This document shows, in pieces, positions 1 to 6,970 of a DNA stretch of 12,394 bases (its first letter is position 1; each line of letters opens with the position of its first letter). A program made the translations under genes and the position numbers. The notes under the pieces were generated by a model, which saw only the letters and a list, made by a program, of their open reading frames with translations, was not told the DNA's origin and searched no databases. Source of the DNA: Dehalococcoidia bacterium. GTDB taxonomy: Bacteria > Chloroflexota > Dehalococcoidia > JACVQG01 > JAHKAY01. Where the stretch lies: the NCBI GenBank assembly GCA_030740315.1, contig JASLXN010000026.1:1-12394 (forward strand), given 5' to 3'.

Positions 1-2
1 GG

Positions 3-362
3 TTTCTGGGGCTGCTGACCAGCTTGGATGTGGAGACCGATGCCTCTACGGTGGGGGACTATGACCCGTGCCGGACTTGCTCCCACCCCTGCGTGGACGC
101 CTGCCCGGGGAACGCCTTCACCGAGGACGGCAAGACCATCTCCCACCGCTGCGTGCGCAACAGCCAGGGCCATGACCCCGGGCACCTGATGCGGTTCCTG
201 GTGGAGCTTATTGACCAAACGGGGAAAGAGGAGCGCAAGGCCATGCTACGGAGCGCCGGCTTTATCAATAAGCTCCAGAACCTGCACGGCTACCTGAACT
301 ACGGGTGCACCCACTGCACTCGCGCCTGCCCACCTCTGGGCACGGGTGGCTCAGCGGTGTGA
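3..362 (+). CDS. QueG-like double [4Fe-4S] cluster protein, C-terminal fragment
   Basis: The reading frame is open from the window edge, so the gene begins upstream and only about 119 C-terminal residues are seen. The internal TTG at 24 is not a convincing start. Eight cysteines fit two [4Fe-4S] clusters: CRTCSHPCVDACPG (C-x2-C-x3-C-x3-CP), a lone Cys in SHRC, and the late YGCTHCTRACPP. This order, with a single Cys in the linker and a GC-x2-C-x3-CP motif near the end, resembles the ferredoxin-like half of epoxyqueuosine reductase (QueG) and related cobamide or ferredoxin proteins, where it relays electrons to the active site. The usual QueG ending (CPWN) is CPP here and no HEAT-repeat tail follows, so I infer a QueG-like electron-transfer protein rather than QueG itself. 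It ends with TGA at 360-362; no clear terminator follows. Confidence 0.7.
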   Translation, partial: FLGLLTSLDVETDASTVGDYDPCRTCSHPCVDACPGNAFTEDGKTISHRCVRNSQGHDPGHLMRFLVELIDQTGKEERKAMLRSAGFINKLQNLHGYLNYGCTHCTRACPPLGTGGSAV

Positions 363-430
363 TACCGCCGCCCCCCTCTTTGCGCCCAAACTTCGCCCCG
401 CGGCTGGTTGGCCCGATTTGATTGTTTGAT

Positions 431-455
431 TGGCGGAAGAGGGCTCGAACCCCCC
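431..455 (-). other. tRNA 3'-end-like remnant (T-arm plus acceptor strand)
   Basis: Read on the minus strand this segment has GGGGG, then TTCGAGC, then CCTCT, TCCGCC, which matches a tRNA T-stem, T-loop and 3' acceptor strand. No matching 5' acceptor strand or anticodon arm lies at the expected distance (about 500-510), so it is not a complete tRNA. Two of the five T-stem pairs would be G-T. Such 3' tRNA pieces are left at attachment sites of tRNA-integrating elements. It sits at the edge of the AT-rich patch 480-1130, which fits but does not prove that reading. Chance similarity is possible. Confidence 0.3.
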
Positions 456-506
456 AGTTCCAGTTTCTGTTTACAAAAGTTACCCAACATTCTAGGATTC
501 ATCACC

Positions 507-689
507 GTGGAAACGTGGGTACAGATTCTCGCAACATTCGCAGGCGGAACGTCAGTCGCAATTATTAGCAATTTGTTATTCCTTTGTTCCTTGATTATCA
601 AAAATACCAAAACTAAAGCTCAAACTGGAGGACGGCAGAGTTCTTTCAGAGAAGTGGGGAATAATATTTCATCGCCTATTGGTGGTTAA
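507..689 (+). CDS. Possible small single-pass membrane protein
   Basis: From a GTG at 507 the frame encodes 60 residues starting VETWVQILATFAGG, with one hydrophobic stretch at about residues 7-29 (ILATFAGG to LFLCSLII) followed by a Lys-rich segment and a polar tail. The frame stays open upstream to a TTG at 408, but that extra stretch crosses the tRNA-like remnant and looks non-coding. A weak AGGA at about 494-497 precedes the GTG. Base composition is clearly more AT-rich than the neighbouring genes. I do not recognise a family. It lies alone between the Fe-S gene and the broken nucleotidyltransferase gene and could be a relic or chance ORF. Confidence 0.3.
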   Translation: METWVQILATFAGGTSVAIISNLLFLCSLIIKNTKTKAQTGGRQSSFREVGNNISSPIGG

Positions 690-727
690 CGAAGGGAAAA
701 CGGTAGCCCGTGGGTGTGTACCTGTGA

Positions 728-1015
728 TCAAAATGAAGGATCCGACAAAAGAGAATGTTTCAGAAGGGGCGAAGAGTTACATGCCAATTTTGAAGCCAGA
801 TGATTATAGCTATGACCGTTTGCGGACTTACTAACATCTTGAAAGACTCGCAAATACTCGGATTCTGTGCCCACCAATACAATGATATCTAAGTCCTCGG
901 TAAATATGGGCTCCATGTATGCGGTGGATGCAATCGCACCAATGATGGCATAGCCCCTTAAAACCTTCCTGCGTTTGAATCCATTGAGCAAACGTACTGC
1001 ATCCCCGAATGCCAT
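728..1015 (-). pseudogene. AbiEii/COG-type nucleotidyltransferase, truncated
   Basis: The segment starting MAFGDAVRLLNGFKRRKVL, then YAIIGAIASTAYMEP and FTEDLDIIVLV, is the N-terminal part of a minimal nucleotidyltransferase fold: the G-rich loop followed by a D-x-D metal site (EDLDI). Proteins of this kind are related to AbiEii-type toxins and other MNT-like NTases. I choose ATG at 1015; the frame continues upstream but as an Arg/Ser-rich run that looks untranslated. The family usually has about 150-190 residues, but here only 95 remain. After about residue 70 the sequence stops resembling the family, and a neighbouring frame reads LQNWHVTLRPF, more like the expected continuation before it hits a stop. 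I therefore infer a frameshift and decay. The loop has GA rather than the usual GG. No antitoxin partner is visible. The gene follows the deacetylase by about 150 bases and is AT-richer than it. Confidence 0.6.
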
Positions 1016-1167
1016 TCCATATCTATTATTCAATTTGCTGCTACTGCGGTTAGGCGACCTTCCAGACCGACGCCGCACAGCCGAGTGCCAACGCCTGTGC
1101 CTGCTACGATAACCCTCACCAGACAATTAGCGCGGGTATCCCTTCAAGCTAATGAATACTTCCCGGC

Positions 1168-2277
1168 TCAGACCCGGTGGTAGGGGAAGACCAAGGACTG
1201 GAGCCGCTCCACCTGATGGCGAGCGAAACGCCGGGCCTCTTCAATTTGGCTGTGGGATGCGTCCGGCCCCTCTGTATCCCACAGGCGGCTAAGGCCATAG
1301 CTCTCCCGGAAGCTGGTGGGAATCCGGTCCGGCAGATTCAGCTCAGCCATCACTCCATAGGCGGCGGCCCACGCCCGTGCCACCACCCCCGGCTCGTAGC
1401 CCCCACCCCCCAGGGCCAACCAGCGGACCGCCAGACCCTTGAGCTCCTCCACCAGCCTGCAATATCCCTGGATGGTGAGGCACAAGTGCGTCAAGGGGTC
1501 CTGGTAGTGGGTGTCACAGCCGAGCTGAGTTACCAGCACATCTGGTGCGAAGGCCCTAACCAGGGGAGGCACCACCTGATGAAATGCCTCCAGATAAACC
1601 CCGTCATCGGTGCCAGGGTAGAAGGGAAGATTAACGGAATACCCCCTCCCCACCCCCAAGCCTGTCTCCTCTACGCTCCCGGTGCCCGGGAACAAGAAGT
1701 CCCCCCACTCGTGGCAGGATATGGTGAGCACTTGGTCAGTGTGGTAGAAAGCCTCTTGGACGCCGTCACCGTGGTGAGCATCTATGTCCACATAGGCCAC
1801 CCGCATTCCCCGGGACAGGAAAGAGTTAATGGCGACCACGACATCGTTGAAGATACAGAAGCCGGAGGCGCAGTCCGCTGCCGCGTGGTGGTGGCCCCCG
1901 GCAGGGTTGAAGACCACCTCACAGGTGCCCTTCACCAGGTGCATGGCGGCAACTAAGGAACCCCCAACCGGCAGTAAGGAGGTCTCGTACATTCCGGGGT
2001 AGTGGGGGTTGTCCCCATCTGCGCTCAGATTAAAGCAGGCGGGGTCCACCCCTTCCTTTCCTTGGCTCAGGCTCTGCACCGCCTTCACGTACTCTGGGGT
2101 GTGGAAGGCCAGAAGTTCCCGAATACGGGCGCGGCGGGGGACGAGGAGCTGGGAATGAGAGAAGGCCCCGTAGGCCTCCAGCAGCTCATACACATATTGC
2201 AGACGGGTTGGGAGCAAGACATGGTCAGGGAATCCCGCCGAGGCCAGCCGGGGGGTATAGACGAAGGCCGCCTTCAT
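1168..2277 (-). CDS. Histone deacetylase family (AcuC-like) amidohydrolase
   Basis: This 369-residue protein is a full-length class I/II-type zinc deacetylase. It would hydrolyse acetyl-lysine or another acetylated amine in the cytoplasm; bacterial relatives include AcuC, which deacetylates acetyl-CoA synthetase, and acetylpolyamine amidohydrolases. All active-site landmarks are present: PAGGHHHA (residues 126-132, catalytic His pair), DIDAHHGDG (164-172; D166 and H168 as zinc ligands), QLGCD (251-255; D255 as third ligand), and GGGGY (290-294; Y294 as the transition-state Tyr). I choose the ATG at 2277 because MKAAFVYTP is the typical family start. It also overlaps the stop of the upstream Mut7-C gene in an ATGA junction, which indicates translational coupling. 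A longer frame upstream is a Gly-rich shadow of that neighbour. The stop is TGA at 1168-1170. The substrate cannot be told from sequence; the operon partners (corA, Mut7-C) give no direct clue. Confidence 0.93.
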   Translation of the reverse strand: MKAAFVYTPRLASAGFPDHVLLPTRLQYVYELLEAYGAFSHSQLLVPRRARIRELLAFHTPEYVKAVQSLSQGKEGVDPACFNLSADGDNPHYPGMYETSLLPVGGSLVAAMHLVKGTCEVVFNPAGGHHHAAADCASGFCIFNDVVVAINSFLSRGMRVAYVDIDAHHGDGVQEAFYHTDQVLTISCHEWGDFLFPGTGSVEETGLGVGRGYSVNLPFYPGTDDGVYLEAFHQVVPPLVRAFAPDVLVTQLGCDTHYQDPLTHLCLTIQGYCRLVEELKGLAVRWLALGGGGYEPGVVARAWAAAYGVMAELNLPDRIPTSFRESYGLSRLWDTEGPDASHSQIEEARRFARHQVERLQSLVFPYHRV

Positions 2278-2732
2278 ACCACCTCCAACTCCTGCAGTCG
2301 GCTGCGCATGGCGTCCCAGTGGGTACCCTTCCAGTATATGCGCCCGCAGGACGGGCACCGACTGAACTCCCACTGTGTGCTGAGCACATAGGGGGGCACC
2401 AACCCCACCACCTCCTCCTTGCTGCGCCCCTCCAGGAGATGGTTGCACTCTAAGCACAGGGAGAACGAGCGGTGAGTTGGGTTAAGGGAGAAGTTAGTCA
2501 CGACCTGGCTCAGCTGCTTCCAGACGCTGTCCGAGCGCAGGAGGAGCACCTGCAGCCGGCCGGTGGTGGCCACCCTGCGCCGGACCACCCCGCTATCCCT
2601 GGTTAGCACTATCCTCCCCTCTTTCAAAGCAGTCCGTACTATACTGCTATCGTCGCTCTCGGTGAAGAGGGCGGCATCGTAACCCATTGCTCAGAGCCAG
2701 CGGGCCAGCCGCCCGACGTTGATATCCACCAT
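2274..2732 (-). pseudogene. Mut7-C RNase-domain protein interrupted by an in-frame TGA
   Basis: From ATG at 2732 the frame reads MVDINVGRLARWL, then TGA (2691-2693), then AMGYDAALF and on for 137 residues to TGA at 2274. Mut7-C/PIN-like proteins carry D-x-N-x-GRLARWLR-x-x-GYD at the N-terminus, so the TGA sits exactly where the family has Arg (CGA to TGA is one transition). The rest is intact: KEGRIVLTRDSGV carries the second acidic active-site region, and a C-terminal zinc ribbon has CLEC and CPSC pairs followed by YWKGTHW. The family is thought to be an RNase with a PIN-like fold. As written only the part from ATG 2687 would be made, lacking the first catalytic Asp. It lies 18 bases after the 46-codon ORF and overlaps the deacetylase start by 4 bases. 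A sequencing error, a recent null mutation or readthrough are the alternatives. Confidence 0.8.
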
Positions 2733-2750
2733 GAACCGGGGCCCTACCGC

Positions 2751-2891
2751 CTAAATCTCCAGCCTTATCCCTTCCGTACCTATGGTTATGTCGGTGCCCA
2801 CTTCGCGGGATACGGCCTCCACCTCCTGGGTGGTCTCCTCCCGGGCCACGGGGCTGATATGCACCACCACCGGCAATAGCGGGAATATCAC
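2751..2891 (-). CDS. Small 46-residue protein coupled to corA
   Basis: A GTG at 2891 overlaps the TGA stop of corA (GTGA), opening a 46-codon frame that begins with hydrophobic residues (IFPLLPVVVHISPVA) and continues with an acidic helix-like part (REETTQEVEAVSREVG) and a beta-like end (DITIGTEGIRLEI). Third codon positions are overwhelmingly G or C, as in neighbouring real genes, and the frame ends in TAG just 18 bases before the Mut7-C ATG. No other frame fills this gap. I do not recognise a family. Its position suggests translation coupled to corA within the same transcript. It could also be the C-terminal remnant of a larger protein. Confidence 0.5.
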   Translation of the reverse strand: MIFPLLPVVVHISPVAREETTQEVEAVSREVGTDITIGTEGIRLEI

Positions 2892-3826
2892 ATCCACCGC
2901 TGGCGGCGGAAATAAACAAGCATTCCCCCGCTTATCAGGAGCATGAGCAGAAGAAGCATGCTGAAGGTGAACGGGCCACCGCCGGCGGGCAGAGGCACGT
3001 TCATGCCATATATGCCGGAAACGATAGAAAAAGGTACCATCACCGTGATGGCGATGGTGAGTAAAGCCATAACTCTCTGGATACTGTCTTGTGTGAGTAA
3101 ATAGTCCGTATCCTTGTAAATCTCTATGGTGTCTTTGCATTCCTCTAGAGTGCTCCACGCCCGGTTCACATGGTCTAGTACATCGCCGAAGTATACCGAG
3201 AGGTCCTCCTGGGTAAACGCCTGAACCCTGGTCTCCAGCAGGGACACCACTCCCCTCAGGCCCCAAATAATGCGCCTTTGGGCGGCTATGTCCCGACGCA
3301 GCAGTGCTACATCCAGAACTGCGTCCACCTTCTGGTCAAACACCTTATCCTCCAGGTCCTCCAGGTTGCCCATTACCTTGTTGAGGATGGGAAAGGTATA
3401 GTCCACCAGGATATCCATTATGCGGTAAAGCAGGTAGCCCGAGTCCCGTGAAAGGTAGTCCTGCCGCGATTCTTCGTTTTGCCGGCAGGCATTGAAGGTA
3501 TTCACCAGTGGTTTGAGGTCTCCCTGGTGTACGGTGACCAGGTAGTTTCGGCCCAAAAAAATAGAGACCTGGCTGGACTGGGTGACTTTGGCCCGCTTGT
3601 TGAACACCGGAAAGTGAAGTAGGATAAACAGATAGTCCTGGTACTCATCAATCTTGGGAAGCTGTCTGCGGGAGAGACAGTCCTCCAAGTCCAAAGGATG
3701 AAATGGGTATGTCTGTGCCAGGTAGCCAAGCTGCTTGGAGGTGGTCTTCTCAAAGTTAATCCAGGTGACCCCTTCGCCGCTGGCCGATATAAGTTGGGCT
3801 TCTCCCGCCCCTATGCGTGAACTCAT
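2888..3826 (-). CDS. corA: CorA family magnesium/divalent cation channel
   Basis: This 312-residue protein is a complete CorA-type Mg2+ (or Co2+/Ni2+) channel of the inner membrane, which works as a pentamer. The large N-terminal cytoplasmic domain contains the family signature HPLDLEDCLS (43-52) and a long helical region with MGNLEDLEDKVFD (152-164). Two C-terminal membrane segments lie at about 253-273 and 287-305, with the selectivity motif YGMN at 273-276 just after the first. The tail is short and basic (FRRQRWM), as is usual. The ATG at 3826 is preceded by GGGGGCG. It heads a minus-strand operon whose next genes overlap or nearly touch, and shares a 115-base divergent intergenic region with the DUF1461 gene. 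No M-box-like riboswitch is evident in that short leader. Confidence 0.95.
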   Translation of the reverse strand: MSSRIGAGEAQLISASGEGVTWINFEKTTSKQLGYLAQTYPFHPLDLEDCLSRRQLPKIDEYQDYLFILLHFPVFNKRAKVTQSSQVSIFLGRNYLVTVHQGDLKPLVNTFNACRQNEESRQDYLSRDSGYLLYRIMDILVDYTFPILNKVMGNLEDLEDKVFDQKVDAVLDVALLRRDIAAQRRIIWGLRGVVSLLETRVQAFTQEDLSVYFGDVLDHVNRAWSTLEECKDTIEIYKDTDYLLTQDSIQRVMALLTIAITVMVPFSIVSGIYGMNVPLPAGGGPFTFSMLLLLMLLISGGMLVYFRRQRWM

Positions 3827-3941
3827 ACCCGCCCCCTAGGTTCCTATTTTAACACATTGCCTATACTATTCCTAAAGCTATTGTAGAGGCTTGGCAATTA
3901 CGCTCTCGGCAACTCTGAGGGTAGGGGGTTAGGAAAGGGCT
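3827..3941. promoter_or_regulatory. Divergent promoter region, corA operon / DUF1461 gene
   Basis: This 115-base gap separates two outward-facing genes and must carry both promoters if they are not read from elsewhere. It is AT-rich compared with its flanks and contains -10-like hexamers such as TATACT near 3861-3866 on the plus strand and TACAAT read on the minus strand near 3880-3885. I could not find matching -35 boxes at good spacing, so no exact promoter is claimed. AGGAAAGG at 3931-3938 is a good ribosome-binding site for the GTG start at 3942. Confidence 0.4.
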
Positions 3942-4679
3942 GTGCCTCCATGTATAATGGCAGATGCAATGAACAGGAAGAGCGTGTCCCTAACCGCTGC
4001 CCGTGTGCTCTTTATGCTAACCCTGCCCGTGCTCCTGTTCACCTTTAACATGGATATGGTGGCACACTCCGATACGGTATACCTCTACGGACTGGACCGC
4101 TACGGGGCGGCGGGGAGGCTGGGAGTAGATTCGGAGGAAGTGGCCCGAGCCGGGCGGGAGCTTATAGACTACTGGACATTACCCCAGGAGCAGGTGGACA
4201 TCATTATAGCCCGGCGCGGTGAGACCATACAACTCTTCAACCAGAAAGAGGTGGATCACCTGATAGATGTAAAAAACCTCATCTCCTTTAACCGGCGCAT
4301 GATGTTCGTACTCCTTGGATATGCCGTAGCTTTCGGGGTGGTGGTAGTTATTCTCCGGCGGAGGCGTTTCGCGGCATACATGCTGAACACACTGAAATGG
4401 GGGGGGCTGCTAACCGTGGGCCTGCTGGTGCTGCTGGCGGGGGTGGCGGTGGTGAACTTTCAGAGCCTGTTCCTCCTGTTCCACTTGGTGAGCTTCTCCA
4501 ACATGGGGTGGGTCCTAAACCCGGCCACGGACAGGCTCATCCAGATGTTCCCGCAGCCGTTCTTCCGGGACGCCACAATGCTGGTGGTGGGAGCCACTGC
4601 GTTGGAGGGAGTGCTGCTGGTATGGACTGGGTGGTGGGGCAGAAGAAGACTTTCCGCAACAGACGCGGACGCAGATTAG
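3942..4679 (+). CDS. DUF1461 / TIGR01906 family integral membrane protein
   Basis: This 245-residue protein matches the DUF1461 (TIGR01906) family of multi-pass membrane proteins of unknown function. Four hydrophobic segments are visible at about residues 18-36, 119-138, 152-172 and 211-232. The region between the first two is extracytoplasmic and carries ETIQLFNQKEVDHLIDV (94-110), close to the family pattern of FN..E..H..DV. Before the last segment comes the other hallmark, LLFHLVSFSNMGWVL (178-192) followed by DRLIQMFPQPFFRD. The start is taken as GTG 3942 because AGGAAAGG lies 4-7 bases upstream; ATGs at 3957 and 3969 are alternatives. It converges on the FmdB gene with only 11 bases between stops, and no hairpin terminator is visible there. 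The function is unknown. Confidence 0.85.
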   Translation: MPPCIMADAMNRKSVSLTAARVLFMLTLPVLLFTFNMDMVAHSDTVYLYGLDRYGAAGRLGVDSEEVARAGRELIDYWTLPQEQVDIIIARRGETIQLFNQKEVDHLIDVKNLISFNRRMMFVLLGYAVAFGVVVVILRRRRFAAYMLNTLKWGGLLTVGLLVLLAGVAVVNFQSLFLLFHLVSFSNMGWVLNPATDRLIQMFPQPFFRDATMLVVGATALEGVLLVWTGWWGRRRLSATDADAD

Positions 4680-4690
4680 CTCAGTCGGCC

Positions 4691-4924
4691 CTACCCACAG
4701 GTACTGCAACTGGTGGCGGAGCAACTGCCGCACGAGGGTACGCCGCCGCCGATGGGCGCCGAATAGCCGTCAGTCCCCTTGGAGATAGAGGCAAACATAG
4801 ATACCAGCCTATTCCCTCCGGTGCCGCAACTGGGGCAGGGCGACTCAGCGTCTGACTGGCTGAAGGGGCGCATCTTCTCGAACTTGGTATCGCACTGGGG
4901 ACACTTATACTCATAAATGGGCAT
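4691..4924 (-). CDS. FmdB family zinc-ribbon protein
   Basis: The 77-residue product starts MPIYEYKCPQC and carries CPSCG later, giving the two Cys pairs (C8/C11 and C30/C33) of the FmdB/putative regulatory zinc ribbon, a small cytoplasmic metal-binding protein. FmdB was named from formamidase regulation, but its general function is not established. The C-terminus is rich in Gly, Ser and Cys (SCGSCSATSCSTCG), as is common for the family. GAAGGTG precedes the ATG at a good distance. The gene sits head to head, 18 bases from the ATG of the truncated dehydratase gene, so its own promoter must lie inside that damaged gene. This suggests the junction was rearranged. Confidence 0.88.
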   Translation of the reverse strand: MPIYEYKCPQCDTKFEKMRPFSQSDAESPCPSCGTGGNRLVSMFASISKGTDGYSAPIGGGVPSCGSCSATSCSTCG

Positions 4925-4942
4925 GTTACACCTTCAATTCTA

Positions 4943-5585
4943 ATGTACACAGAGTATCTACCTACGTCAAGGATAAAGGTGTATGATACCAACAGGCGGC
5001 TCACCCAGAAGCTATATGACCTGCAAAAAGAGAACCCTCCGAGGCTATCTGGGGCAGATATCTTGAAAGTGGTGCTGGCCAGCCAGCTCATGGACAAGGC
5101 GGAGCACAACAAACTGCTGGAGGAGTCCTCTGTCCGGCTGATGCTCATCGCCAGCGAGGTTGACGATGTGGAGTTTGTGGAGCTTATAGAGTCCCTGGGG
5201 GCCACCATCGTGGTGGACGATAACTGCGTGGGCACCCGCTATTTCATGGGCGAAGTTGGCAACTCCACCAAGCCGATAGCCGCCCTGGCCGAGCGCTATG
5301 CCCGGGGCAAGCCGGCTGTGTCCCATCAAGGACATATCCACCCGGGAACGCAGCCGGCCCCCCCATGTGGTCGGCCTGGCTACCGATTACGGCGTCCAGG
5401 GGGTTATCTTCGCCCGGAACAAGTTCTGTGACCCCCACGAGTACGATACCCCTGCCATCATAAAGGCCCTGGGGGAAAAGGATATTCCCTCCATCGTTCT
5501 GGAGTGCGATATCGTTAACCCCCTTGGCCAGTTCCGCACACGCGTGGAGGCTTTCCTGGAGATGATGCGAGTAGAGGCCCTATAG
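4943..5585 (+). pseudogene. 2-hydroxyacyl-CoA dehydratase / benzoyl-CoA reductase D-type subunit, 5'-truncated and frameshifted
   Basis: The preserved part covers the second half of an HgdB/BcrC-like subunit: RIKVYDTNRRLTQKLYDL and NPPRLSGADIL, then LMLIASEVDD, DDNCVGTRYF and the late Fe-S ligand region FARNKFCDPHEYDTP, ending FLEMMRVEAL. Such subunits normally have about 380-420 residues and bind a [4Fe-4S] cluster for radical, ATP-driven dehydration or ring reduction. Here roughly the first 190 residues are absent: family similarity begins just after ATG 4943, which lacks a ribosome-binding site and abuts the FmdB gene. In addition, frame 4943-5318 ends its similarity at YARGKPA, and similarity resumes one frame over with CPIKDISTRERSRPPHVVG. 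One extra base near 5315-5319 explains this. Together these defects should abolish function. The partner subunit follows after 20 bases. Confidence 0.82.
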
Positions 5586-5605
5586 CATGCAGGAGGAGGC
5601 GCACC

Positions 5606-6970
5606 ATGGTTGACCCCATCGCGACGGTAACTCAGACAAAACCAGAATGGAAGAAGCCCGGGGAATACGAGGTTAAGCCCCTGGAGACATGGGGCAAGAT
5701 TAAAGAGGTTCGGCGAAAGCACGCCAAAAACATCTGGACTGCGAAGCAGGAGGGCAAGGTTACCATCCTGGGCCTGGTGGACATGGCAAGCCCGTTGCCA
5801 GCCGGGTTGGGGGATGTGGCGGTGTTTACCCTGGGGCCCAATTTTGGGCGCATTATGGATGACAATGCACTGGCTGCCCAGTGCTGCGAGGCGGCGGAGG
5901 CCAGGGGCTTCGGCCCAGATACCTGCGCCACTCTGCGCGCCCAGTTAGGCTCCATATACCTGGGTTTCCACAACCTCAGCCGCTCCGGGGAACGCATCCC
6001 TCTGGACTTTTGCCTGGAAATGCATGTGTGCATCGCCCAGAGCAAAATAGCCCGAGAGATGAGCGACCATTACGATATCCCTTACCACATGGTGGAAATC
6101 CCCGGCTGGACTGACCCTGCCTCCCAGGAGTATTTTGCGGGCCAGATGGATGATGCCATCCACTGGATGGAGGAAGTCACCGGCCGCACATACAACGATG
6201 AGCTGCTGATAGAGGCCACTCACATTGACTGGCGAAACCGGGTGCTGTGGGCGCGCATCCTAGAACTGACCCGCCATGTCCCCAGCCCCATTGACCTGAG
6301 GATGATTGGCTCTATGAATGTGATGTTGCAGGTGGGCAAGACCCGCAGCGCAGACCTGACTCCGGTGCTGGAGGAGCTTTTGGCCGAGTTGAAGGACCGG
6401 GTGGCCAACAACATAGCTGCACTGGGTGTGGAGAAGGTACGCCTTATCCACGAGGGACAGTGGCCCCAGTTCTCCTGCGGCTCCTGGGCACCCGGCGTTA
6501 TCCTGCGGGTTGGGGTGCCCTACGGCGCTGTCTTTGTTGCCGGGCGCAACGCCTTTAACATCTATGCCGCCTGGGAGGTCCTTGAAAACGGGAGTTGGCG
6601 TGCGGCCAACAATCTGGAGGAGCAGGGTATCACCCTCAAGGATCGTGGCGATGCACTGCGTTCCATAGCCCGGCTGTATAGCGAGTACTGGCCCAATGCG
6701 GTGGAGATGCAGCTTGCCCCCCGGGTGAAGCACCTCATGGCCCTGGCCAAGGACTGGCACGCCGATGGGGTGGTCTTTAACCTGGACCGTAGCTGTCACG
6801 GCGTTACCCCCGGCATGCTGGAGTCCCGCCCTATTCTGCAGGAGATGGGCATACCTAGCATGGTATACGAGGCCAGCTACTGTGACCCCCGGGACTTTGA
6901 CCGTCCCAAGGTGGAGGAGGGCTTCGAGTCGTTCCTAGAGGGCATGGGGCTTACCCGGGGGGCCGCCTGA
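5606..6970 (+). CDS. 2-hydroxyacyl-CoA dehydratase / benzoyl-CoA reductase B-type subunit
   Basis: This 454-residue protein belongs to the HgdA/BcrB-like family, one of two homologous [4Fe-4S] subunits of enzymes that dehydrate (R)-2-hydroxyacyl-CoA or reduce benzoyl-CoA using an ATP-driven activator. Family features include the N-terminal helix AWxGKIKEVRRKHAKN-type region (28-42), GFGPDTCATLRAQLG (101-115), LEMHVCIAQSK (137-147), IPYHMVEIPG (158-167), and the late VVFNLDRSCHGVTPGML (389-405). C107, C136 or C142, and C397 are the likely cluster ligands. Length is normal and no interruption is seen. A strong AGGAGGAGG at about 5591-5599 precedes ATG 5606. The upstream partner subunit is broken, and no activator ATPase (HgdC/BadF type) lies in the window, so this copy is probably orphaned or works with a subunit encoded elsewhere. 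The stop TGA lies inside the left arm of the 6966-7031 inverted repeat. Confidence 0.88.
   Translation: MVDPIATVTQTKPEWKKPGEYEVKPLETWGKIKEVRRKHAKNIWTAKQEGKVTILGLVDMASPLPAGLGDVAVFTLGPNFGRIMDDNALAAQCCEAAEARGFGPDTCATLRAQLGSIYLGFHNLSRSGERIPLDFCLEMHVCIAQSKIAREMSDHYDIPYHMVEIPGWTDPASQEYFAGQMDDAIHWMEEVTGRTYNDELLIEATHIDWRNRVLWARILELTRHVPSPIDLRMIGSMNVMLQVGKTRSADLTPVLEELLAELKDRVANNIAALGVEKVRLIHEGQWPQFSCGSWAPGVILRVGVPYGAVFVAGRNAFNIYAAWEVLENGSWRAANNLEEQGITLKDRGDALRSIARLYSEYWPNAVEMQLAPRVKHLMALAKDWHADGVVFNLDRSCHGVTPGMLESRPILQEMGIPSMVYEASYCDPRDFDRPKVEEGFESFLEGMGLTRGAA

Noticed and set aside
1177..1956. 259-codon plus-strand frame opposite the deacetylase gene
   Set aside because: It is the antisense shadow of a gene with all catalytic motifs; its translation is Pro/His/Val-rich without family features.
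4681..5235. 184-codon minus-strand frame spanning FmdB and the dehydratase fragment
   Set aside because: Ser/Thr/Pro-rich antisense translation; both overlapped genes have recognisable families in other frames.
6260..6799. 179-codon minus-strand frame within the dehydratase subunit gene
   Set aside because: Antisense shadow of an intact, well-matched gene.
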